A DNA stretch of 5,096 nt, taken from positions 1-5,096 of the forward strand of contig JAAEMC010000980.1 of assembly GCA_024225895.1 (NCBI GenBank), in the 5' to 3' direction. Shown here one piece after another: positions 1-5,096 of this stretch. The notes below the pieces were generated by a model that saw only the letters and a list, made by a program, of their open reading frames with translations, was not told where the DNA came from and did not search any database. The position numbers and the translations under genes were made by a program. Origin of the DNA: Desulfobacteraceae bacterium. Lineage in GTDB: Bacteria > Desulfobacterota > Desulfobacteria > Desulfobacterales > Desulfobacteraceae. The stretch's first letter is position 1. The number at the start of each line of letters is the position of its first letter.

Positions 1-68
1 GCGCATCCAAACAAGAAAAGGAAAGCAACCAGTGCCAAAAAACCTTTAATAAAGAATTTGGAATTCAT
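1..68 (-). CDS. N-terminal fragment of a predicted lipoprotein (cut by window edge)
   Basis: The gene reads leftward out of the window; only 22 complete codons and two bases of codon 23 are visible. The start at 66-68 is supported by AGGAG five bases upstream. The peptide starts M-N-S-K-F-F-I-K, continues with a hydrophobic stretch from about residue 9 to 20, and reaches L-F-G-C-A, where Cys22 fits the lipobox (L at -3, G at -1). This is a typical type II signal peptide, so the product should be exported by Sec, lipidated by Lgt and cleaved by LspA before Cys22. Residue +2 would be Ala, because the last codon begins GC, which in E. coli rules favours sorting to the outer membrane. Nothing of the mature domain is visible, so its function is unknown. 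It has its own candidate promoter and lies downstream of the hybrid kinase on the same strand. Confidence 0.72.
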   Translation of the reverse strand, partial: MNSKFFIKGFLALVAFLFLFGC

Positions 69-73
69 CTTTT

Positions 74-80
74 CTCCTTT
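74..80 (-). promoter_or_regulatory. Shine-Dalgarno of the lipoprotein gene
   Basis: On the minus strand AAAGGAG lies five bases before the ATG at 66-68. This near-consensus site fixes the start of a gene that is otherwise too short in this window to judge. Confidence 0.7.
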
Positions 81-135
81 ACATAAAATATATGAAAATT
101 AAGGTGGTAATGTGATAAAAGAACGCAATTACTTG

Positions 136-150
136 TGAAAGAACCTTTCA
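136..150. repeat. Short dyad at the predicted transcription start
   Basis: TGAAAG-AAC-CTTTCA is a perfect inverted repeat with 6-base arms and a 3-base centre. It begins directly downstream of the predicted -10 box of the lipoprotein promoter and covers the predicted start point. That position would suit a repressor operator or a small hairpin at the 5' end of the mRNA. Function is inferred from position only. Confidence 0.3.
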
Positions 151-179
151 ATTCTATCTAAGATCAGAACCAAAATCAA
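151..179 (-). promoter_or_regulatory. Predicted sigma-70-type promoter for the lipoprotein gene
   Basis: On the minus strand the -35 hexamer TTGATT (174-179, 4 of 6 matches to consensus) and the -10 hexamer TAGAAT (151-156, 5 of 6) are separated by exactly 17 bases. Transcription would start near 144, giving a leader of about 75 bases before the ATG at 68. Spacing and hexamers are good, but the region is AT-rich, so chance matches are possible. Confidence 0.45.
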
Positions 180-212
180 TAGTTGTTTGCTTAATTATTT
201 TTGGAACAACTA
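180..212 (-). terminator. Weak stem-loop after the kinase gene (possible terminator)
   Basis: TAGTTGTT (180-187) and AACAACTA (205-212) form a perfect 8-bp stem around a 17-base AT-rich loop. The stem starts about 12 bases past the kinase stop codon on the minus strand. It has few G-C pairs and is not followed by a clean T run on that strand, so it is a poor intrinsic terminator. It also abuts the -35 box of the lipoprotein promoter, so it might be a protein-binding dyad instead. Confidence 0.22.
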
Positions 213-224
213 CATGCGAGTCCT

Positions 225-1784
225 TTAAACATCCGGATAAAGTTCTTTTTTGATGGCCAGTGCGAATTTTTTAAGAGTATAGGGTTTTCGAATATAGAGC
301 CCTGCACCCAGGGCCAGTGTCTTATGTATTTTTTCGTTTTCGGAAAGACCGCTGGCAATGATAGCTTTTTGATAGGGGTTGATTTTGATAATCCGCCTAT
401 AGGTTTCAAATCCGTCAATGCCCGGCTCCATTTTCATGTCTAAAATTATCAAATCAACAGTATTCTTTTTTAAAAAGATCTCTGCTGCTTCCCCGCTGGC
501 GACGGCAATGGGTGAGTAATGGAGCAGTTTAAGGCATCCTGTGGCAATTTCCCGCTGCCTTTCAATATCATCAATCACCAAAACCGTTTCAAAGTTACCT
601 TTATAAAGATTGATATCAAAATCAACTTCGTATTTTTCTGGGGCCTGCCGGGTAGTCGGGAAATAGAGTTCAAAAACGGTTCCAATGGAATCCTCACTAA
701 AAACTTCAATATGCCCTTTGTGGTCCTTTACGGTGTTCCAGACCACGGAAAGCCCGAGTCCCGAACCACTTCTGCCCATCTGTTTTTTAGTATAAAAGGG
801 TTCAAAAATTCTTTTTAAATCCGATTCCTGAATGCCTTTCCCATTATCGGAGACACGCAATACAACATAGTCCCCTTCTTTTATGTTGGTATATCCGCTT
901 ACAGGCTCGTCAATATACTTATTGAAACACTCTACTTTGACGATCCCTTCATTTTGAACTGCTTCTGCCGCATTGAACACAAGATTCATCACTACTTTAG
1001 AAATATGGGTGGCAGAACCTCTGATATTTAGAAGATCTGCCTTAGCATCTGCTATGAACCTTATGTCGGGATAATTTTGTTCCAGCCTGCTATGGGCGGG
1101 GCTCCTGAAATGTTCCTCCAGGATATTGCTCAGATTAATAATTTTTTGTTTGATAATGCCCCTTCTTGTAAGCGTTAATAAATCATTAACCATATCCGCA
1201 GCTTTTTGACCTGAATCGTGAATAACAGCGATGGGTTCTCTTAAGGGGGAATCTTCATCAATCTGCATGAGCAGCAATTCAGGATAGCTGACAATGCCGG
1301 AAAGAATATTGTTCAGGTCATGGGCAACTTCGCCTGCCATGGTGCCCACCAGCTTTAATTTTTCAGCACGTTTGAGTTTTTTTTCAAGAGTTTTTATGTT
1401 GGTGAGATCACTTGCCCAGCAAAGTAAAACTGACTGATCTTCCCAATGAAATAAGGTATTGTTTAAAGCGATCCATATTGTTTTTTGTTCTTTGGTAATG
1501 ACTCGGAACGCAAAGGCGGAAATTGTATTTCCATCCAATTGTTTTTGGCAGGTTTTTGTGACCAGCTCCTGGTCATCCGGATGAATAATATCTCTAAAAG
1601 GTGTTTCAGACAGCTCTTCTTGCTTGTAGCCAACAATTTCAAATGTTTTGGGATTGGCAAATTGAATCTTATGATTGATCAGAACAAAAGCGGCATCATT
1701 TGCGCTTTCCAGAAATAGTCTGAGTATTTCCACTTCCGGAAGTCTTTTTGCAAGTGGTTCTAAAAGTGTATCCGGCTTGCTCAT
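225..1784 (-). CDS. Hybrid sensor histidine kinase, PAS-HisKA-HATPase_c-REC
   Basis: This intact 519-residue protein has no signal peptide or membrane segment, so it should sense a cytoplasmic cue. A PAS domain spans about 18-128, followed by a short charged helical linker. The HisKA box A-H-D-L-N-N holds the phospho-accepting His155 and is of the HPK4-like type. The ATPase domain shows the N box (Asn267, Asn271), the G1 box D-N-G-K-G-I at 313-318, the F box F-E-P-F-Y-T-K-K at 327-334, and the G2 box G-S-G-L-G-L at 340-345. A C-terminal receiver covers about 399-519, with acidic Asp405/Asp406, phospho-acceptor Asp449, Ser478, aromatic Tyr497 and Lys500-Pro501. All catalytic residues are present, so autophosphorylation at His155 and transfer to Asp449 are expected. 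There is no output domain and no adjacent response regulator, so the target is unknown. The ATG at 1784 has GGAG nine bases upstream. The gene is divergent from uppP and precedes the lipoprotein gene on the same strand. Confidence 0.93.
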   Translation of the reverse strand: MSKPDTLLEPLAKRLPEVEILRLFLESANDAAFVLINHKIQFANPKTFEIVGYKQEELSETPFRDIIHPDDQELVTKTCQKQLDGNTISAFAFRVITKEQKTIWIALNNTLFHWEDQSVLLCWASDLTNIKTLEKKLKRAEKLKLVGTMAGEVAHDLNNILSGIVSYPELLLMQIDEDSPLREPIAVIHDSGQKAADMVNDLLTLTRRGIIKQKIINLSNILEEHFRSPAHSRLEQNYPDIRFIADAKADLLNIRGSATHISKVVMNLVFNAAEAVQNEGIVKVECFNKYIDEPVSGYTNIKEGDYVVLRVSDNGKGIQESDLKRIFEPFYTKKQMGRSGSGLGLSVVWNTVKDHKGHIEVFSEDSIGTVFELYFPTTRQAPEKYEVDFDINLYKGNFETVLVIDDIERQREIATGCLKLLHYSPIAVASGEAAEIFLKKNTVDLIILDMKMEPGIDGFETYRRIIKINPYQKAIIASGLSENEKIHKTLALGAGLYIRKPYTLKKFALAIKKELYPDV

Positions 1785-1793
1785 TGTTGGTTT

Positions 1794-1798
1794 CTCCG
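1794..1798 (-). promoter_or_regulatory. Shine-Dalgarno of the hybrid kinase gene
   Basis: On the minus strand CGGAG lies nine bases before the ATG at 1782-1784. It supports this start, which also places the PAS domain at a normal distance from the N terminus. Confidence 0.6.
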
Positions 1799-1829
1799 TT
1801 AGTGATATAGTTAATGTTTATTGGGAAAT

Positions 1830-1858
1830 TTGCTTGAGTTCAAGTCTTTTTTTAAAAT
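1830..1858 (+). promoter_or_regulatory. Candidate promoter for the uppP operon
   Basis: TTGCTT (1830-1835, 3 of 6) and TAAAAT (1853-1858, 5 of 6) are spaced by 17 bases on the plus strand. Transcription would start near 1865, leaving a leader of about 67 bases. It lies in the only gap upstream of uppP, so an uppP promoter must be nearby, but this exact one is uncertain. Confidence 0.3.
1833..1844. repeat. Dyad CTTGA-GT-TCAAG in the divergent promoter region
   Basis: This is a perfect inverted repeat with 5-base arms and a 2-base centre, between the divergent kinase and uppP genes. It overlaps the -35 and spacer of the candidate uppP promoter and also one possible -35 for the kinase. An operator acting on either direction is possible, but short dyads also arise by chance. 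Confidence 0.25.
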
Positions 1859-1878
1859 CTTGCATTTTAAGAGAACAA

Positions 1879-1909
1879 ATTATATTTAGGGTGCTGGTTC
1901 TATTGATAA
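1879..1909 (-). promoter_or_regulatory. Candidate promoter for the hybrid kinase gene
   Basis: A perfect -10 hexamer TATAAT occurs on the minus strand at 1879-1884. The best -35 match is TTATCA at 1904-1909 (4 of 6), with a long 19-base spacer. The leader would be about 90 bases. A second option, TTGAAC at 1838-1843 with TAAACA 17 bases downstream, has a weaker -10. Neither is decisive in this AT-rich stretch. Confidence 0.28.
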
Positions 1910-1931
1910 AAATCATTAAAAAGATAAAAAA

Positions 1932-2753
1932 ATGGAAATATATCAGGGGATTATATTAGGCATTCTACAAGGGCTGACTGAATTTTTACCTGTGAGCAGT
2001 TCCGGCCACCTGGTGTTGGGACAAATTTATTTTGGTATCACCGAAAGTGTGCTTGCATTTGACATTAGCGTGCACATGGGAACCCTTCTGGCCATTGTTA
2101 TTGTCTTTATTTCCGATATCAAGCTGCTGTTGGCTGCAGCGTTTAAGATTATGAAAAGCATGGGCAGTTTTTCTTCAATAAAGAAACTGGCAACAACAGA
2201 TGAAAATGTCAGGCTTCTTATTTTTATCATTGTGGCATCTGTTCCCACAGCCTTCATGGGGTTATTTTTAAAGCAATTTCACTATTTTTTATTTTCCTCA
2301 ACAGTGATGGTGGGTATGATGCTCCTTGTAACGGGTGTCATATTATGGGTTTCAAAGTATTTTTATGATGAAGATAAAGAACATAAGGATTTTAGTATCA
2401 AAACCGCCCTTATCCTGGGTATCAGCCAGGGATTTGCCGTGATTCCCGGGATTTCACGATCCGGCACCACCATTGCCGCCGGGATGTTTGCCGGCCTGGA
2501 CCGGAAGACGGCGGCACGGGTCTCCTTTCTGATCTCCATTCCTGCTATCCTGGGCGCTCAGCTGATTAGTTTAAAGGATGCCAGAACTCTTTTAATTGAC
2601 CCTTCTACTATTTATGGTACAATAGTATCGTTTATTACTGGTTTAATCGCATTAAAAATTTTATTAAAATTGGTTCACGCGGGAAAGTTTCATCTATTTG
2701 CTCCATACTGCTGGCTGGCAGGAGCACTCGTCCTTTTATCAAAAATATTATAA
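1932..2753 (+). CDS. uppP: Undecaprenyl-diphosphatase UppP (BacA family)
   Basis: This integral membrane enzyme hydrolyses undecaprenyl diphosphate to undecaprenyl phosphate, the lipid carrier for peptidoglycan and other surface glycans. Loss or gain of the family alters bacitracin sensitivity. At 273 residues it has the normal family length. The N-terminal signature Q13-G-L-T-E17-F-L-P-V-S-S-S-G-H26 gives the (E/Q)-x-x-x-E motif and the catalytic His. The second signature P172-G-I-S-R-S-G-T-T180 contains the essential Arg176. These two segments sit in similar contexts (G-I-L-Q-G and G-I-S-Q-G), as expected for the internally duplicated, inverted-topology fold. Hydrophobic segments are at roughly 7-30, 39-62, 91-112, 117-140, 157-178, 190-212, 225-247 and 254-271. 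The ATG at 1932 is forced by an in-frame TAA at 1917 with no start codon between, but its leader is A-rich with no clear Shine-Dalgarno. It heads a three-gene run, 15 nt before the mutase gene. Confidence 0.96.
   Translation: MEIYQGIILGILQGLTEFLPVSSSGHLVLGQIYFGITESVLAFDISVHMGTLLAIVIVFISDIKLLLAAAFKIMKSMGSFSSIKKLATTDENVRLLIFIIVASVPTAFMGLFLKQFHYFLFSSTVMVGMMLLVTGVILWVSKYFYDEDKEHKDFSIKTALILGISQGFAVIPGISRSGTTIAAGMFAGLDRKTAARVSFLISIPAILGAQLISLKDARTLLIDPSTIYGTIVSFITGLIALKILLKLVHAGKFHLFAPYCWLAGALVLLSKIL
2596..2623 (+). promoter_or_regulatory. Predicted internal promoter upstream of the mutase gene
   Basis: Inside the 3' part of uppP, TTGACC (2596-2601, 5 of 6) and TACAAT (2618-2623, 5 of 6) are spaced by 16 bases. 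A TG at 2615-2616 adds an extended -10 element. This is the best promoter match I found in the window. Transcription would start near 2630, about 139 bases before the mutase ATG, allowing the mutase and helicase to be expressed without uppP. Confidence 0.42.
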
Positions 2754-2758
2754 ATCAC

Positions 2759-2764
2759 AGGAGG
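2759..2764 (+). promoter_or_regulatory. Consensus Shine-Dalgarno of the mutase gene
   Basis: AGGAGG lies four bases before the ATG at 2769, slightly closer than the usual optimum but a full consensus. It is the strongest ribosome site in the plus-strand group and fixes the mutase start. Confidence 0.75.
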
Positions 2765-2768
2765 CGGC

Positions 2769-4121
2769 ATGAATCCAACGATTTTCAGGGAATATGACAT
2801 CAGGGGAGTGGCAGGCGAGGATATGCGCGAAGATGATGTTGTAAATATCGGTAAGGCCTATGGTACGATGCTAAATGATCAGAACCGGAAAATTGTTTCC
2901 GTGGGGTGTGACTGCAGGACAACCTCTCCGAAATTTTCAAAGCTTTTTATGGAAGGCATCATATCCACCGGATGCGATGTCATTGATATTGGCACCTGCC
3001 CGACACCGGTTTTGTATTTTTCAATCCAGCACCTGTCCCTTGAAGGCGGGGCCATGATAACCGCCAGTCATAATCCTCCAGAATACAATGGGTTTAAGCT
3101 GATGAGCGGATTAAATTCCATTCACAGCGACGGATTGCAGGATATTAGAAGAATTATTGAAAAGGGCAAATATGCAACCGGGCATGGCAATGTTCAAAAA
3201 AAAGATATGATAACGCCCTACATGGAATATATTTTAAACAATATTACACTGAATGGTAAACTGCGTATAGGAATTGATGCCGGGAACGGCACCGGTGGAA
3301 TCACAGCGCTTCCAGTATTAAAAAAGCTGGGCTGTGAAGTGCATGACCTTTATTGCGACATGGACGGCAACTTTCCCAATCATGCAGCCGATCCCACCCA
3401 GAAAAAGAATTTGACGGATCTCATTGATCTGGTCATAAAAGAAGGCCTTGATTTAGGGGTCGGATATGACGGAGACGCAGACCGGATCGGGGTTGTGGAT
3501 AAAAACGGCAACGTGATATACGGGGACCAGCTTATGATCATATATGCCAGGGAAATTTTATCCAGAAAACCCAAGGCCACATTCATATCTGAGGTAAAGT
3601 GTTCCATGGTCATGTATGACGAGATCAGAAAACAGGGCGGGAATGCCATTATGTGGCGGACCGGCCATTCATTAATCAAGAAGAAAATGAAAGAAGAAGA
3701 TGCCGCCCTGGCAGGGGAGATGAGCGGTCATATGTTTTTTGCCGACCGGTATCTGGGATTTGATGATGCCTTGTATGCGACCTGTCGCTTGCTTGAAATC
3801 ATTGCAGATACGGGCATGGGCGTGGATGAACTGATTTCTGATCTGCCCAAAACCTATACCACACCTGAAATCAGGGTGGAATGTCCTGATGAAATCAAAT
3901 TTAAGGTGGTCAAAAAAATCGTTGCCCATTATAAGGCCAAACAAGAGGTGATTGACATTGACGGTATGCGCGCCATATACGAGGATGGCTGGGGATTAGT
4001 CCGGGCATCAAATACCCAGCCGGCCCTGGTACTTCGGTTTGAGGCCCTGACCAAAGAAAGGCTGGATGCCATCAAAGATGAAATCGAATCAGTATTAAAA
4101 ACAATTATAGAAAAGATATAA
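2769..4121 (+). CDS. Phosphomannomutase/phosphoglucomutase (AlgC-type)
   Basis: This cytoplasmic alpha-D-phosphohexomutase interconverts the 6- and 1-phosphates of mannose and/or glucose, supplying precursors of GDP-mannose or UDP-glucose for surface polysaccharides. The 450 residues match the four-domain family in length. Domain 1 opens with F-R-E-Y-D-I-R-G and carries the phosphoserine loop T98-A-S-H-N-P103 with catalytic Ser100. Domain 2 has the Mg-binding loop D234-G-D-A-D-R239. Domain 3 has the sugar-recognition loop G316-E-M-S-G-H321, which in Pseudomonas AlgC accepts both mannose and glucose phosphates. Domain 4 has the phosphate-binding loop R412-A-S-N-T-Q-P418. All key residues are intact. 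The GEMSGH loop argues against a phosphoglucosamine mutase (GlmM), but preference for mannose or glucose cannot be read from sequence alone, so I leave the symbol blank (algC or manB would be usual). It follows uppP by 15 nt and may also use a promoter inside uppP. Confidence 0.94.
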   Translation: MNPTIFREYDIRGVAGEDMREDDVVNIGKAYGTMLNDQNRKIVSVGCDCRTTSPKFSKLFMEGIISTGCDVIDIGTCPTPVLYFSIQHLSLEGGAMITASHNPPEYNGFKLMSGLNSIHSDGLQDIRRIIEKGKYATGHGNVQKKDMITPYMEYILNNITLNGKLRIGIDAGNGTGGITALPVLKKLGCEVHDLYCDMDGNFPNHAADPTQKKNLTDLIDLVIKEGLDLGVGYDGDADRIGVVDKNGNVIYGDQLMIIYAREILSRKPKATFISEVKCSMVMYDEIRKQGGNAIMWRTGHSLIKKKMKEEDAALAGEMSGHMFFADRYLGFDDALYATCRLLEIIADTGMGVDELISDLPKTYTTPEIRVECPDEIKFKVVKKIVAHYKAKQEVIDIDGMRAIYEDGWGLVRASNTQPALVLRFEALTKERLDAIKDEIESVLKTIIEKI

Positions 4122-4146
4122 AAGAAGGTTTTTAAGATAAAATAAT

Positions 4147-5096
4147 ATGGAGCTATCTGTACAGCAGCAAAAAGCAGTAGATCATACCGGCTCCCCAGCA
4201 TTGGTTGTTGCGGGAGCCGGTTCAGGTAAGACGCGGACACTAACCGCCAAATTTTCCCACCTGGTCAACATCGGACACCAGCCGGAAACAATTCTTGCCA
4301 TAACGTTCACCAACAAAGCGGCAGATGAAATGAAATCACGTCTCATCAAGATGACCGGGCTGTCCTATGACCGGTTCAAATGGGTGAGGACCTATCATTC
4401 TGCCTGTCTGATGATTTTAAAGCAGCATTGCCAGGTTATGGGATATACATCTCCATTACAGGTAATGTCTGTTTACCAGCAGGAAAAACTGGTCAAGGAG
4501 CTTCTGGTAAAAAACAATGTGGAGAAAAAGCACGGGCGAAATATTTTGTCAATTATTTCCAGGGCCAAGAATTTCGGAGATCCAGAAAAATATATTGACT
4601 TAAAACCCAATTATTTTTCCATACGGATCCATGATTTATTCAAGCAATATGAAGACCGCCTCATGGAGATGAACAGTGTAGATTTTGACAATATACTTTT
4701 AAAAACCCGAGATCTTTTACGGGATAACAAGAAGATCAGGGCCTCTTATCAAGATTATTTTTCTTATATCCTGGTGGATGAATACCAGGATACCAATAAT
4801 TTGCAAGAAGACTTGACAGGGCTTCTTTTGGGAAAACACAGCAATTTGTTCTGCGTGGGGGATGACTGGCAGGCCGTCTATGGATTCCGTGGCAGCAATG
4901 TTAATCATTTTTTGGGATTTCCGGAAAAATACAAGGGCTCAAAAATATTCAGGCTGGAGGAAAATTATAGATCTGCAGATGAAATTGTCCAGGCAGCTAA
5001 CGATCTTATTGATTACAACCCGGATAAGATGGAAAAAAAATGTTTTTCCCAGAAAAAAGGCGGTGTTGTTGAGATCTATGATTTTATGTCTGATAC
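4147..5096 (+). CDS. UvrD/Rep-type ATP-dependent DNA helicase, N-terminal part (cut by window edge)
   Basis: The frame stays open for 316 codons to the window end; a full UvrD/PcrA-type protein is usually 650-750 residues. Superfamily 1A motifs appear in order: Q motif around Gln7/Gln8; Walker A A22-G-A-G-S-G-K-T29; motif Ia A-I-T-F-T-N-K-A-A at 51-59; motif Ib T82-Y-H-S85; Walker B V210-D-E-Y-Q-D-T-N217; motif III V237-G-D-D-W-Q-A-V-Y-G-F-R-G249; motif IV L270-E-E-N-Y-R-S276. These place it as a 3'-5' DNA translocase/helicase for repair or replication restart. Motif III has Trp241 where UvrD, Rep and PcrA usually have Asp, resembling helicase IV (HelD), but the following Y-G-F-R-G is UvrD-like, so it is a UvrD-family variant rather than a clear UvrD orthologue. 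Domain 2A onward is mostly outside the window. The ATG at 4147 is the first start after an in-frame TAA at 4138; it has only a weak, distant GAAGG. It lies 25 nt after the mutase gene with no terminator between. Confidence 0.92.
   Translation, partial: MELSVQQQKAVDHTGSPALVVAGAGSGKTRTLTAKFSHLVNIGHQPETILAITFTNKAADEMKSRLIKMTGLSYDRFKWVRTYHSACLMILKQHCQVMGYTSPLQVMSVYQQEKLVKELLVKNNVEKKHGRNILSIISRAKNFGDPEKYIDLKPNYFSIRIHDLFKQYEDRLMEMNSVDFDNILLKTRDLLRDNKKIRASYQDYFSYILVDEYQDTNNLQEDLTGLLLGKHSNLFCVGDDWQAVYGFRGSNVNHFLGFPEKYKGSKIFRLEENYRSADEIVQAANDLIDYNPDKMEKKCFSQKKGGVVEIYDFMSD

Noticed and set aside
519..818. A 99-codon plus-strand open frame inside the kinase region
   Set aside because: It is antisense to the ATPase and receiver parts of an intact kinase and has no domain character of its own.
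1821..1836. TTGGGAAATTTGCTT as a sigma-54 promoter
   Set aside because: The GG and GC elements are not at the required 10-base separation, and the rest of the -24/-12 consensus is poor.
1675..1959. A plus-strand frame spanning the divergent gap into uppP
   Set aside because: It crosses the antisense end of the kinase and the uppP start in a different frame and has no recognisable protein character, so it is unlikely to be translated.
4122..4146. Possible terminator between the mutase and helicase genes
   Set aside because: The 25-base gap has a short T run but no stem in front of it; the two genes look co-transcribed.
3380..4240. Three minus-strand open frames of about 90-103 codons antisense to the mutase and the helicase start
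   Set aside because: They lie opposite strongly conserved coding sequence, show no recognisable domain, and overlap the highly motif-rich plus-strand genes.
4380..4598. A 72-codon plus-strand open frame with its own ATG
   Set aside because: It overlaps the helicase in another frame; the helicase frame carries all expected motifs across the same bases, so this one is a shadow.
1..5096. Mobile element, CRISPR array, tRNA/rRNA or defence system
   Set aside because: No terminal inverted repeats, direct repeat arrays, RNA-gene signatures, transposase or integrase motifs were seen. The helicase alone, next to housekeeping envelope genes, is not evidence of a defence system.

Overview
The window holds five genes in two divergent groups. 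It looks like ordinary chromosomal sequence from a Gram-negative bacterium. The AT-leaning composition (low-to-mid 40s % GC by eye), the PAS/HPK4-like kinase with a receiver loop of the type D-M-x-M-E-P-G-x-D-G, and the uppP / phosphomannomutase / UvrD-like gene set suggest a sulfate-reducing Desulfobacterota (Desulfobacterales-like) genome. That placement is inferred from protein style, not from a marker gene.

Minus-strand group, left side. The first 68 bases are the 5' end of a lipoprotein gene: a good Shine-Dalgarno, a lipoprotein signal peptide and a lipobox ending at Cys22, cut by the window edge. Upstream of it (69-224) are a good sigma-70-like promoter, a dyad at the predicted start point and a weak stem-loop just after the preceding gene. 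That preceding gene (225-1784) is an intact soluble hybrid sensor kinase: PAS, HisKA, HATPase_c, then a C-terminal receiver with no output domain.

The divergent intergenic region (1785-1931) separates the kinase from the plus-strand group. It is AT-rich, carries a short perfect dyad, and has only weak promoter candidates.

Plus-strand group, right side. uppP (undecaprenyl-diphosphatase, 1932-2753) is followed after 15 nt by an AlgC-type phosphomannomutase/phosphoglucomutase (2769-4121). After 25 nt comes the first two-thirds or less of a UvrD/Rep-type superfamily 1A helicase (4147 to the window end), open at the right edge. The first two products act in envelope glycan assembly: UppP regenerates the undecaprenyl-phosphate carrier, and the mutase supplies hexose-1-phosphates for sugar nucleotides. 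The helicase is a DNA-repair type enzyme, probably only co-transcribed. A strong promoter-like sequence near the 3' end of uppP could drive the mutase and helicase separately.

I found no CRISPR array, RNA gene, insertion sequence, phage gene or defence island. I see no convincing undescribed system here; the findings are modest points on regulation and protein variants.
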